Positions 18,276 through 27,077 of a stretch of 64,000 nucleotides of DNA are shown in pieces. The notes under the pieces are model-generated. The model worked only from the letters and a program-made list of their open reading frames with translations. It ran no database searches and was not told the DNA's origin. Origin of the DNA: CAVQFO01 sp963711725 (GTDB lineage Bacteria; Pseudomonadota; Gammaproteobacteria; Nitrococcales; Aquisalimonadaceae); NCBI GenBank assembly GCA_963711725.1, contig CAVQFO010000023.1, positions 434,001 to 498,000 on the forward strand, written 5' to 3'. A program made the translations under genes and the position numbers. Numbering within the stretch: the stretch's first letter is position 1; every line of letters starts with the position of its first letter.

Positions 18276-19163
18276 ATTAAGCCGCTATTTGCACAAGGTC
18301 CCTCGTTGACGGCCAGGCTGGTTTTGTTCAGCCTGCTCTCGGTAACGCTCATGACGCTGGACCACCGCCAGAAGCTCGCGGACCCGCTCCGTTCGGCCCT
18401 GTCGGCGGCGGTTCAACCGATTCACTACGTGGTCAATTTTCCGTTCGAGGTGGGCGACTATCTCTCCGAACAGTTGTCTAGCCGCCAGAAGCTTCTTGAG
18501 GAAAACACCCGCCTGAAGACCCAGCACCTGCTCGACGAGGCGCGCATGCAGCGGCTGGATCAACTTGAGCGCGAAAACATACGCCTTCAGGATCTGCTGG
18601 ATTCTTCTCACGAGGTCGAGGAATCCGTCTTGATCGCCGAACTGATGCGGGTGGACCTCGATCCCTATACCCACATCATCGAAATCGACAAGGGAACCAG
18701 CAGCGGCGTCTTCGCCGGTCAGCCCGTTCTGGACGCCAAGGGCGTGATGGGCCACGTGGACCAGGTGGGCAGGTACACGTCCACCGTACGCCTTATCACC
18801 GATCCCAGCGATGCCATTCCGGTGCAGGTCAACCGCAACGGTCTGCGCACCATCGCGCTGGGGGTGGGCAACCTGCACGAATTGGATTTGCCCCACCTGC
18901 CGAATAACGCGGACATACGGGTTGGCGATCTGCTGGTCACATCGGGACTGGGCGGGCGCTTCCCGCAGGGGTATCCGGTCGCGCGAGTGACGCAGGTGGA
19001 GATCGACCCCAGCCGACCGTTCGCGCACATCACGGCGGTGCCGACCGCGGAACTGGACCGCAGCCGGGAGCTGCTGCTGGTTCGCACTCGGCGTGAACCG
19101 CCCGCCACCGAGGCGGGCAGATCCGCCAAGGCGTCCCCGAAGAAGGGCGAGGCGGCGAAATGA
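18276..19163 (+). CDS. mreC: Rod-shape determining protein MreC (probable ATT start)
   Basis: Inner-membrane, mainly periplasmic scaffold linking MreB to the penicillin-binding proteins. With the ATT at 18276 as initiator the protein reads MKPLFAQGPSLTARL, matching the MKPIFSRGPSLQIRL start of E. coli MreC. No ATG, GTG or TTG occurs in frame upstream, and the next usable start, TTG at 18306, would delete those conserved residues. GGGGAAGG precedes the ATT. After one membrane helix comes a coiled coil (about 70-115) and the beta domain with GGRFPQGYPVARV. The stop overlaps mreD (ATGA). Confidence 0.88.
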   Translation: MKPLFAQGPSLTARLVLFSLLSVTLMTLDHRQKLADPLRSALSAAVQPIHYVVNFPFEVGDYLSEQLSSRQKLLEENTRLKTQHLLDEARMQRLDQLERENIRLQDLLDSSHEVEESVLIAELMRVDLDPYTHIIEIDKGTSSGVFAGQPVLDAKGVMGHVDQVGRYTSTVRLITDPSDAIPVQVNRNGLRTIALGVGNLHELDLPHLPNNADIRVGDLLVTSGLGGRFPQGYPVARVTQVEIDPSRPFAHITAVPTAELDRSRELLLVRTRREPPATEAGRSAKASPKKGEAAK

Positions 19164-19648
19164 CCACTCAGAAGCATGAAGGCGGGTGGGCCATCGTCGC
19201 GAGCTTCATCATCGCCTATGCGCTGATCGTCTTCCCCCTGCCCGACTGGGCCGAGTTGGCGCGCCCGCAATGGGCTACGCTGATTCTGATTTACTGGTGC
19301 ATGGCCATGCCGGACCGGGTTTCCGTTGGCGTGGGCTGGACCGTGGGATTGTTCCAGGACGCCCTGCAATCGTCGCTTCTGGGCGAGCATGCATTAGCCT
19401 ATGCAATCGTGGCCTTCCTGACCGTTAAACTCCATCAGCGTATCCGAATTTATCCGCTGACCCAGCAGGCGCTCAGCGTGCTGGTACTGCTTTTGCTGGC
19501 CCGCCTGATTCAGCTGTGGGTCAGCGGCTTCGTGGGGCGTCCGCCAGTCGATTGGCAATATTGGCTGCCCTCGATTATCGGGACTCTGCTATGGCCCTGG
19601 GTTTTTATAGTAATGCGTGACATGCGGCGGCGTTTCGGCGTCCGCTGA
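19160..19648 (+). CDS. mreD: Rod-shape determining protein MreD
   Basis: Small inner-membrane protein of the elongation complex. The 162-aa product is hydrophobic with several membrane helices and shows the family pattern: WA.IVASFIIAYALIVFPLPDWAELARPQW, then GLFQDALQSSLLGEHALAYAIVAFL. Its ATG overlaps the mreC stop by 4 bp. mrdA begins 20 bp further on. Confidence 0.93.
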   Translation: MTTQKHEGGWAIVASFIIAYALIVFPLPDWAELARPQWATLILIYWCMAMPDRVSVGVGWTVGLFQDALQSSLLGEHALAYAIVAFLTVKLHQRIRIYPLTQQALSVLVLLLLARLIQLWVSGFVGRPPVDWQYWLPSIIGTLLWPWVFIVMRDMRRRFGVR

Positions 19649-19667
19649 ACGCTACGATCCCTTCTTC

Positions 19668-21533
19668 ATGGCTCCCCGCATTCTCATAAAAGACCGCTCC
19701 CAGGAGAAGCGCCTGTTCATGAACCGCACCGTCATCGCGGTCGTGGGCATGGTGTTGCTGACGGGCGTGCTTTTGGGACGGTTGTACGACCTGCAAGTGG
19801 TGCGGTATCACCACTACAGCACGCTGTCCCAGGAAAACCGGGTCCGGGTCCTGCCGGTGCCACCCACCCGGGGACTGATTTACGACCGCAACGGCGTGGT
19901 GCTCGCCGAGAACCGCCCCTCCTTCCGGCTGGTGGTCACACCCGAGCAGGTCCCCAATATGGACGAGACCCTGGCGCAGCTCGGCAAGCTGGTGGAGCTG
20001 CGACCCACCGATGTGGAACGGTTTCGAACCCTGCTGAAGCAGAAGCGGCAGTTCGACGAAATCCCGCTGAAATTCAAGCTCACCCAGAAGGAAGTGGCCC
20101 ATCTCGCGGTAAACCGATCACGTTTCCCCGGCGTTGAAGTCCAGGCCAGCCTGTCCCGGCACTATCCGCTGGGCCCAATCGCCGTGCACGTGGTGGGCTA
20201 CGTGGGCCGGATCAACGAGCAGGAACTTCGCCGGCTGGATCCCGCAAACTACAGCGGCACCAGCCACATCGGCAAGACCGGCGTGGAACGCTTCTACGAG
20301 ACTCAGTTGCACGGCACCGCCGGCATCGAAAAAGTGGAGACCAATGCGTCAGGCCGGGTCATCCGCACGCTGGATCGTACGCCGCCCCAATCCGGCGAGG
20401 ACCTCTATCTGACCATCGACAGCCGCCTGGAAGCCCTGGCCGAGAAGGCGCTGGGGGACTTCAGCGGCTCGGTCATTGCCATAGCGCCGGCGACCGGTGA
20501 AGTCCTGGCCATGGTCAGCAAGCCCATGTTCGACCCCAATTTGTTCGTCAACGGCATTGACTACGACGAATACGAATCGCTGCAGAAGAACCACGACCAG
20601 CCGCTGTTCAACCGGGCCCTGCGCGGGCAATACCCACCCGGCTCAACCGTCAAACCGTTTATCGGCCTGGCGGGGCTGGACAAGGGTGCGACCACCATCG
20701 ATCACGAGACGTTCTGCCCGGGCTACTTCCAATTGCCCAACAACGACCACAAATACCGCTGCTGGAAACGCTGGGGCCACGGACACGTGAACCTGACCGA
20801 GGCCATCACCCAGTCGTGCGATGTCTACTTCTACGACCTCGCCTACAAGCTGGGCATCGACAATATTCACGGATTCCTGACTGAGTTCGGTTTCGGCCGA
20901 CGCACCGGGATCGATCTGGACGGGGAACTCCCCGGCCTGATGCCCTCTCGGCAATGGAAGCGGCGCGTAAAGGACGCTTCCTGGTACGACGGCGAAACCG
21001 TGATCACGGGCATCGGCCAGGGGTTTACGCTGAGCACGCCGCTGCAGCTCGCCTACGCCACGGCCACCATGGCCAATCGGGGCAAACGGGTGCCGCCCCA
21101 CCTGCTGCGCGCGACCCGCGATTCCGCCACCGGCGACGTCACGCCATACCAGGAAAAACGCCTGCCACCCATCCAGTTAAAAAACCCCAAGAACTGGGAC
21201 CGGGTCATCAACGCCATGCACCAGGTCGTACACAGCATCCACGGCACGGCCCATCACATCGAAAAAGGCCTGGATTTTTCGGTGGCGGGCAAAACCGGTA
21301 CCGCCCAGGTCTACGGGCTGTCCCAGGAAGACGATGAGAAATACAATCCGGACGAAATTGCAGCCCGGCTGCGGGATCACGCCCTGTTCATTGCCTTCGC
21401 GCCGGTGGACCATCCCAAAATCGCGGTAGCCGTCATCGTTGAGAACGGCGGAGGCGGCAGTTCCGTAGCCGCCCCCATTGCGCGCAAGGTGCTCAAGGCC
21501 TATCTCGACGGAGATTATGGCGATGATGGGTAA
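19668..21533 (+). CDS. mrdA: Penicillin-binding protein 2, elongation transpeptidase
   Basis: Cross-links new peptidoglycan during cell elongation together with RodA. The start is the ATG at 19668 (MAPRILIKDRSQEKRLF...), giving 621 aa (E. coli 633); the open frame extends upstream into mreD without homology. One N-terminal membrane helix is followed by the dimerisation domain (PTRGLIYDRNG) and the transpeptidase domain with Ser326-Thr-Val-Lys (STVK), SCD and KTGTAQ motifs. It overlaps the start of the rodA gene. Confidence 0.97.
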   Translation: MAPRILIKDRSQEKRLFMNRTVIAVVGMVLLTGVLLGRLYDLQVVRYHHYSTLSQENRVRVLPVPPTRGLIYDRNGVVLAENRPSFRLVVTPEQVPNMDETLAQLGKLVELRPTDVERFRTLLKQKRQFDEIPLKFKLTQKEVAHLAVNRSRFPGVEVQASLSRHYPLGPIAVHVVGYVGRINEQELRRLDPANYSGTSHIGKTGVERFYETQLHGTAGIEKVETNASGRVIRTLDRTPPQSGEDLYLTIDSRLEALAEKALGDFSGSVIAIAPATGEVLAMVSKPMFDPNLFVNGIDYDEYESLQKNHDQPLFNRALRGQYPPGSTVKPFIGLAGLDKGATTIDHETFCPGYFQLPNNDHKYRCWKRWGHGHVNLTEAITQSCDVYFYDLAYKLGIDNIHGFLTEFGFGRRTGIDLDGELPGLMPSRQWKRRVKDASWYDGETVITGIGQGFTLSTPLQLAYATATMANRGKRVPPHLLRATRDSATGDVTPYQEKRLPPIQLKNPKNWDRVINAMHQVVHSIHGTAHHIEKGLDFSVAGKTGTAQVYGLSQEDDEKYNPDEIAARLRDHALFIAFAPVDHPKIAVAVIVENGGGGSSVAAPIARKVLKAYLDGDYGDDG

Positions 21534-22644
21534 CGGCCACGGTTCCGCGCAGCGGCGTAGTTTCCTTCAGAGTCGGCTGCACCTGGACGGCCAGTTGCTG
21601 ACCGCGCTGCTGCTGCTTTCGGCGGTGGGAATGATGATCCTGTACAGCGCATCCGACCAGGACATCGGCGAGCTGCACAAACAAGCTATACGCCTGGGGA
21701 TCGCATTCGGCGTCATGCTGGGCGCGGCGCAAATCCCGCCGCAGACATTGCGCCGCTGGACCCCGTGGGTGTTCGGTGCGGGCCTGATCATGCTGATCCT
21801 GGTGCTGGTGATGGGCACCGTGGGCGGCGGCGCCAAACGATGGCTGAACTTCGGCGTGTTCCGGTTCCAGCCCTCGGAGATGATGAAGCTGGCCATCCCC
21901 ATGATGGTGAGCTGGTATCTTGCCGAGCACTCGCTGCCGCCGCGTATCTGGCGGGTGCTCGCCGCCAGCCTGCTGATCCTGGTGCCCATGGGACTGATCG
22001 TGAAGCAGCCGGATCTGGGCACGGCGCTGTTGGTGGGATCATCCGGCTTCTTCGTCCTTTTCTTCGCCGGACTGAGCTGGCGGCTGATCGTGGGCACCGT
22101 CGCCCTGGGCGCCGGCGTGGCCCCCCTGTTCTGGTTCTTCGGCATGCACCAGTACCAGCAGGACCGCGTGCTAACCTTCCTCAATCCACAGCGCGACCCC
22201 CTGGGCGCGGGCTATCACATCATCCAGTCCACCATCGCCATTGGTTCCGGCGGCCTCTACGGCAAGGGTTGGCTGAACGGCACCCAGGCGCACCTGAATT
22301 TCATCCCGGAGCGCCATACCGATTTCATCTTTGCCGTGTTCAGCGAAGAATTCGGCCTCGCCGGCGCCGCCCTGCTGCTGGTGCTCTATCTGTTCGTGAT
22401 CGTCCGCGGGCTGTACATCGCCAATCAGGCACAGGACACGTTCAGCCGGCTGCTGGCGGGCGGGATTTCCCTGACCTTCTTCGTCTACGTATTCATCAAC
22501 ATGGGCATGGTTTCCGGGCTGCTGCCGGTCGTGGGCCTGCCATTGCCGATGATCAGCTATGGCGGCACATCCATGGTGACGCTACTGGCCGGTTTCGGTA
22601 TTCTCATGTCCATCCACACGCACCGTAAACTCTGGTCCTCCTAG
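21523..22644 (+). CDS. mrdB: Rod-shape SEDS glycosyltransferase RodA
   Basis: Polymerises glycan strands for elongation and pairs with PBP2. It is a multi-helix SEDS protein with VGGGAKRWLNFG.FRFQPSE, KQPDLGTAL, IIQSTIAIGSGGLYGKGWLNGTQ, FIPERHTDFIFAV and GLPLPMISYGGTSM. Several ATGs cluster at 21517-21528; the one at 21523 (GGAG 9 bp upstream) gives 373 aa, close to E. coli RodA (370). The frame ends ...HRKLWSS, and its TAG stop (22642-22644) is the first bases of the foldback element, so the native C-terminus may have been altered by that insertion. Confidence 0.95.
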   Translation: MMGNGHGSAQRRSFLQSRLHLDGQLLTALLLLSAVGMMILYSASDQDIGELHKQAIRLGIAFGVMLGAAQIPPQTLRRWTPWVFGAGLIMLILVLVMGTVGGGAKRWLNFGVFRFQPSEMMKLAIPMMVSWYLAEHSLPPRIWRVLAASLLILVPMGLIVKQPDLGTALLVGSSGFFVLFFAGLSWRLIVGTVALGAGVAPLFWFFGMHQYQQDRVLTFLNPQRDPLGAGYHIIQSTIAIGSGGLYGKGWLNGTQAHLNFIPERHTDFIFAVFSEEFGLAGAALLLVLYLFVIVRGLYIANQAQDTFSRLLAGGISLTFFVYVFINMGMVSGLLPVVGLPLPMISYGGTSMVTLLAGFGILMSIHTHRKLWSS

Positions 22645-22910
22645 TGTCGTGTCAACCATCGATTGCCGTGTTCAGCGCCCCTGTGGGGTTTTGCCGCAAG
22701 GCGCGGCGCGCAGGCAATGGCGGGCCCTTGGCAAGCGGCGCAACACGGCGGCGGAAATACCGCAGGGGCGCCCGAAGGGTTGGTCTGTCAGCGCCCCTGG
22801 CGGTGTTGCGGCTCTTGCAAAGGGCTGGGCCATTCGGCTTCGATCCGCGCCTTGCCAGGAACGCTGACAGACCAACTGAACACGACAATCAATGGACGAC
22901 ACGACACTAG
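22641..22910. mobile_element. 270-bp foldback MITE between rodA and mltB
   Basis: The ends are 35-bp terminal inverted repeats with four mismatches (outer CTAGTGTCGTGTC / GACACGACACTAG). The interior is also an imperfect inverted repeat: about 22690-22750 matches the reverse complement of about 22800-22865, including GGCAAGG/CCTTGCC and CGCAACAC/GTGTTGCG. The open frames inside are not convincing. Ending in TA-containing CTAG suggests a non-autonomous element, possibly of the IS630 type with a TA target, but that is inference. Confidence 0.8.
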
Positions 22911-22980
22911 TGGCCTGTCACGAACTTCCCGCGAAAAGCCGAATCGATATCCGGACCAACCATCAACGGCAGTCCATCCC

Positions 22981-23979
22981 ATGGCCATAGCCACGCTGAA
23001 ACGATTGTTCTTGTTGCTTCCTCTGATCGCCGTGACCTCCTGCGCGACGGCGGGACGCGGGCTTCCAAGCGACCAGATGGCGGATTTCGCGCGGGACGTC
23101 GCCCGGTCGGACCACATCAATGCCGCACAGGTGACGGCACTGTTGAATCAGGCGCACTACCGACAGGATGTGATCGACGCCATCTCTCGGCCGGCGGAGG
23201 CGCTGCCATGGTCACGTTACCGCCCAATCTTCCTCAAGCCCGCCCGGATCGCCGAAGGCGTCGCCTTCTGGAACAGCCACGGTGCGCTTTTGGACCGCAT
23301 CAACCGGGAATACGGTGTGCCGCCGGAAATCGTGGTCGGAATCCTGGGCGTGGAAACACGTTTCGGCCAGCATGCCGGCCGATACCGGGTATTGGATTCG
23401 CTGGCCACACTGGCCTTCGCCTACCCGCCGCGCAGCGCTTTCTTCAAGAGCGAGCTTGAGCAGTTCATCCTGCTCAGCAAGGAACAGGGCCTGGACCCGC
23501 TGACCCTCACGGGCTCCTACGCCGGCGCCATGGGCATGCCCCAGTTCATCGCCAGCAGCTATCGCGCCTACGCGGTGGACGGCGACGGCGACGGCCGCAG
23601 TGATCTGCTGAACAGTACTGCCGATGCGGCGGCAAGTATCGCCAACTATTTCCGGAAGCACGGCTGGCGCACCGGCGACGCCGTGGTCGTGCCGGCCAAA
23701 TCAACGCAGCCGGGCGTTGTCGCCCGCGCCAATGAAGACATGAAGCCGTACATGACCGTAGCGCAAGCCGCCGCCCTGGGCGTCAAGCCCACCGCTGCCC
23801 TGCCGGCGGACACCAAAGTAAGCCTGATGGAACTCGATGGCAGCGACGGCAAGGAATACTGGCTCGGCCTTCACAACTTCTACGTCATTACCCGTTACAA
23901 CCACAGCCCGCTTTACGCCCTGGCCGTGACGCAACTGGGCCAGGCCATCGCCCGTGAGCGCGAGGAGAACGGCCGGTGA
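22981..23979 (+). CDS. mltB: Membrane-bound lytic murein transglycosylase B
   Basis: Outer-membrane lipoprotein that cleaves the glycan strands of peptidoglycan. The start is the ATG at 22981, giving 332 aa with a lipoprotein signal (VTSC, Cys21). The catalytic glutamate is Glu125 in ILGVETRFGQHAGRY, and GSYAGAMGMPQFIASSYRAYAVDGDGDG is the MltB hallmark. The open frame continues upstream through the foldback element, but that part has no conserved content. The gene overlaps rlpA by 4 bp. Confidence 0.95.
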   Translation: MAIATLKRLFLLLPLIAVTSCATAGRGLPSDQMADFARDVARSDHINAAQVTALLNQAHYRQDVIDAISRPAEALPWSRYRPIFLKPARIAEGVAFWNSHGALLDRINREYGVPPEIVVGILGVETRFGQHAGRYRVLDSLATLAFAYPPRSAFFKSELEQFILLSKEQGLDPLTLTGSYAGAMGMPQFIASSYRAYAVDGDGDGRSDLLNSTADAAASIANYFRKHGWRTGDAVVVPAKSTQPGVVARANEDMKPYMTVAQAAALGVKPTAALPADTKVSLMELDGSDGKEYWLGLHNFYVITRYNHSPLYALAVTQLGQAIAREREENGR

Positions 23980-24785
23980 TTCGGGTTTCGCATCCGGCAC
24001 TCGCGGCGGCGGTGTGCGCGTTGATTCTGAGCGGCTGCGCTTCACCCAGATTCGGCTCCGGCGACAGTGCACCGAAAGCCCCGCCCGATCTGAGCGGTGT
24101 CCAGGAACCGGTGCCCCGGGCGGAGCCGCCGAGCCGTTATGGAAATCCGCCCAGCTACCAGGTGGCGGGGCGCGAATACCGCGTGCTCAACGACATCAGC
24201 GATTTCCACCAGCGCGGCATCGCCTCCTGGTACGGCACCAAATTCCATGGCAAGAGGACCTCAAGCGGCGAGGTCTATAATATGTACGCCATGACGGCGG
24301 CCCATAAACGTCTGCCCCTGCCCACGTACGTTCGGGTTACAAACCTGGATAACGGCAAATCGGTGGTGGTGCGCGTGAACGACCGAGGCCCTTTCGTCAA
24401 GAACCGAATCATCGATCTTTCCTACGCGGCGGCGGCCAAGCTCGATATGCTCGGCACCGGCACGGCGCCCGTGGAGATAGACGCCATCGACCCGTCGGCG
24501 CCGGAAGCCGCCGACAAGAAACCGCCGGCCGCGGAACCGGCGGCCCCCGGCAAGGTCCGATACTATGTTCAGGCGGGGGCTTTCCGTGATCGTGAAAACG
24601 CGCAACGGCTCAAGTCCGAGCTGGACCGGCTCGCCTCGGTGGAAATACAGGCCGGGGTTCTCGGCGCGAACTCGATCTACCGCGTTCGATTGGGCCCGGT
24701 ACAGACGGTCGACGCCGTGGACCGTCTGAGCGAACAACTGAAAAAACGCGGCGTGTCGGATCCCCAGGTGGTGGTCGACCAATAG
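23976..24785 (+). CDS. rlpA: Septal ring lipoprotein RlpA
   Basis: Lytic transglycosylase in some gammaproteobacteria (such as Pseudomonas aeruginosa), acting on glycan strands without peptide stems at the septum. The start is GTG at 23976, overlapping the mltB stop. The 269-aa protein has a lipobox (LSGC, Cys21), the double-psi beta-barrel domain (about 80-175: GIASWYGTKFHGKRTSSGE, AAHKRLPLPTYVRVTN, VRVNDRGPFV..RIIDLS) and a C-terminal SPOR domain (about 190-269). SPOR domains bind denuded septal peptidoglycan. Conserved order with mltB and dacA. Confidence 0.95.
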   Translation: MIRVSHPALAAAVCALILSGCASPRFGSGDSAPKAPPDLSGVQEPVPRAEPPSRYGNPPSYQVAGREYRVLNDISDFHQRGIASWYGTKFHGKRTSSGEVYNMYAMTAAHKRLPLPTYVRVTNLDNGKSVVVRVNDRGPFVKNRIIDLSYAAAAKLDMLGTGTAPVEIDAIDPSAPEAADKKPPAAEPAAPGKVRYYVQAGAFRDRENAQRLKSELDRLASVEIQAGVLGANSIYRVRLGPVQTVDAVDRLSEQLKKRGVSDPQVVVDQ

Positions 24786-24844
24786 CGGCCGTTCAAGCGA
24801 GTCGCCCTCATACTCCAAACCTCGACAGAACCGGAAGCGTGACA

Positions 24845-25999
24845 ATGCGGAGCTGGATAAAGAAAGCATCTCTGATCGCAAGCCTCGTTGGGCTATATGC
24901 CACTTCAAGCCTGGCGGCGAATATTCCCGTACCAGTGCCCTCGCCGCCGACACTCGGCGCGCGCAGCTACGTACTGATGGCCTATAACAGCGGTCAGGTC
25001 CTGGTGGGCCGGGACGCCGACAAGCGGGAAGAGCCCGCCAGTCTGACCAAGATGATGACCGCCTACGTGGTATTCAGCGAGCTCAAGTCGGGCCATATCC
25101 ACATGGACGACGAAGTCCGCATCAGCGAAAAGGCTTGGCGGGAACCGGGGTCGCGCATGTTCATCGAGGTGGGGGACCACATCAAGGTCAAGCAGCTGCT
25201 GCAGGGCATGATCGTGCAGTCCGGCAACGACGCCAGCGTGGCTCTGGCCGAACATGTGGCAGGCACGGAAGACACTTTCGCGCAGTTGATGAATCAGTAC
25301 GCCAAGCAGCTGGGCATGACCCACACCCATTTCGCCAACGCCACCGGCCTGCCCCACAAGGAGCACTACACCACGGCTCACGACCTGGCAAAGCTGGCCC
25401 GTGCGCTGATCCACGACTTTCCGGACTACTACAAGCTGTTTCACGAAAAGAAGTTCACCTGGAACAACATCAGCCAGTACAACCGCAACAAGCTGCTTTG
25501 GCGCGACGATGCGGTGGACGGGCTGAAGACCGGCCATACCGAAAGCGCCGGCTACTGCCTGGTGAGCTCCGCGAAGAAGGAAGGGATGCGCCTGATCAGC
25601 GTGGTCATGGGCACGGACAGCGAAGACGCGCGAGCCGACCAGAGCCAGGCCCTGCTGAACTACGGCTTCCGCTTCTTCGAGACCCATCGCCTCTATCAGG
25701 CCGGCGAAGCACTGACCAAGCCCCGGGTCTGGAAGGGCTCCGAGGAAACCGTGCCCCTGGGCCTGAACCACGACATGTGGGTGACCATCCCCCAGCACCG
25801 CTACGATCAGCTCAAGGCAACCATGAGCGTGGACACAATGATCACCGCGCCGGTCAATAAGGGAAAGACGTACGGGTCGGTCGTGGTGAAGCTGGGCGAC
25901 AGTGTCGTCGAGCAGGAACCGCTGGTGGCGTTGAACAACGTCAAGGAAGGCGGCTTGTGGCGCAAGATGGTGGACGAAGTCCTTCTGATGTTCCATTGA
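24845..25999 (+). CDS. dacA: D-alanyl-D-alanine carboxypeptidase (PBP5/6 type)
   Basis: Removes the terminal D-Ala of peptidoglycan pentapeptides in the periplasm. The ATG at 24845 has GGAAG 7 bp upstream; a GTG two codons earlier is possible. The 384-aa protein has a signal peptide (to about residue 24), the catalytic Ser66-Leu-Thr-Lys69 (SLTK), SGN in VQSGNDAS and KTG in GLKTGHTESAGYC. A C-terminal beta domain and amphipathic end (KMVDEVLLMF) suit a membrane-anchored PBP5. It sits in the usual rlpA-dacA-ybeD-lipB order. Confidence 0.95.
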   Translation: MRSWIKKASLIASLVGLYATSSLAANIPVPVPSPPTLGARSYVLMAYNSGQVLVGRDADKREEPASLTKMMTAYVVFSELKSGHIHMDDEVRISEKAWREPGSRMFIEVGDHIKVKQLLQGMIVQSGNDASVALAEHVAGTEDTFAQLMNQYAKQLGMTHTHFANATGLPHKEHYTTAHDLAKLARALIHDFPDYYKLFHEKKFTWNNISQYNRNKLLWRDDAVDGLKTGHTESAGYCLVSSAKKEGMRLISVVMGTDSEDARADQSQALLNYGFRFFETHRLYQAGEALTKPRVWKGSEETVPLGLNHDMWVTIPQHRYDQLKATMSVDTMITAPVNKGKTYGSVVVKLGDSVVEQEPLVALNNVKEGGLWRKMVDEVLLMFH

Positions 26000-26061
26000 A
26001 CACGCAGCCGGGGGCCGCATCGCGACCCCCGGCTTATAGTGCACGAACCGTCCGAGAAGAT

Positions 26062-26337
26062 ATGGCTGGCCCGAACGAAAGAGAAACGGTACTGGAATTT
26101 CCCTGCGAGTTCCCCGTGAAGGCCATGGGCCGGGCGGATCGGGATTTCGCCGTTCACGTCTTCGAGATCGTTCGCCGCCACGTACCGGACCTCACCGACG
26201 ATCAATTGCGCACCACGGCCAGCCGACGAGGCAGCTTCGTCTCCGTGACCGTGACATTCACCGCCCGAAGCCAGGACCAGTTGGACCAAATCTATCTGGA
26301 CCTCAACGGCGACGAACAGGTCCTGATGACCCTGTGA
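26062..26337 (+). CDS. ybeD: DUF493 family protein YbeD
   Basis: Small conserved protein, 91 aa (E. coli YbeD has 87), with an ACT-like ferredoxin fold: ETVLEFPCEFPVKAMGRADRDFAVHVFEIVRRHVPD followed by RRGSFVSVTVTF and QLDQIYLDLN. Its function is unknown, but it sits upstream of lipB in many gammaproteobacteria. The ATG at 26062 is used; the open frame extends further upstream into the dacA 3' end without homology. Confidence 0.92.
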   Translation: MAGPNERETVLEFPCEFPVKAMGRADRDFAVHVFEIVRRHVPDLTDDQLRTTASRRGSFVSVTVTFTARSQDQLDQIYLDLNGDEQVLMTL

Positions 26338-26990
26338 CCCGGAATCCGGCCGATCCCGACGCTGCTCCGCCACTCCTGACCGTCCGCCAGCTCGGGCTGC
26401 GGGAATACGAGCCCGTTTGGCGCGCCATGCAGGAATTCACCGAGCGAAGGACGGCAGAAACCGCCGACGAGCTCTGGCTCGTGCAACATCCTCCGGTCTA
26501 CACACTGGGATTGAACGGAAAGCGGGAGCACCTTCTCGATCCCCGCGATATTCCGGTCATCCCCGTCGACCGTGGGGGCCAAGTCACCTATCACGGTCCC
26601 GGGCAGCTGATCGCGTATCCCCTCGTGGATGTCCGTCGCCGCGGGTTGGGCGTGCGAGCATTGGTCAGCGCCCTGGAAGAGGCCGTGGTGGGGCTGCTGG
26701 CGGATTACGGGATCGAGGGCTACCCGCGGCGGGAGGCACCGGGGGTCTATGTGGGCGGACGCAAGATCGCCTCGGTGGGCCTGCGCATTCGCCGGGGTGC
26801 CAGCTATCACGGCGTCAGTCTCAACGTGGACATGGACCTGGAACCGTTCAGCCGCATCAATCCCTGTGGCTACGCGGGGCTGGAAGTCACGCAGCTACGG
26901 GATCTGGTGAGTTCCGCGACGATCGACGAAGTGGGCACCGCTCTTGAGCGGCAGGTCCTGGATCGCCTTGGCAAGACGCCGCGGGACTAG
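26334..26990 (+). CDS. lipB: Octanoyltransferase LipB
   Basis: Transfers octanoyl groups from acyl carrier protein to lipoyl domains, the first step of lipoate synthesis. The GTG start overlaps the ybeD stop. The 218-aa product has RGGQVTYHGPGQLIAYP, the catalytic Lys144 in GGRKIASVG and Cys178 in NPCGYAGL. The partner gene lipA, usually next in line, is not here; the next gene is the ammonium transporter on the other strand. Confidence 0.96.
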   Translation: MTRNPADPDAAPPLLTVRQLGLREYEPVWRAMQEFTERRTAETADELWLVQHPPVYTLGLNGKREHLLDPRDIPVIPVDRGGQVTYHGPGQLIAYPLVDVRRRGLGVRALVSALEEAVVGLLADYGIEGYPRREAPGVYVGGRKIASVGLRIRRGASYHGVSLNVDMDLEPFSRINPCGYAGLEVTQLRDLVSSATIDEVGTALERQVLDRLGKTPRD

Positions 26991-27077
26991 GCCAGCGTCC
27001 CCGGAGCTGCCGCGCACCGACTCGGTCCGGGAACAAAGCGTGCGCCCCATTGCGGCGGCGCACACCTCGCCCACGCT

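Noticed and set aside
22663..22980. Upstream extension of the mltB frame through the foldback element
   Set aside because: The translated stretch is the MITE itself and has no signal peptide; the real start at 22981 begins with a lipoprotein signal.
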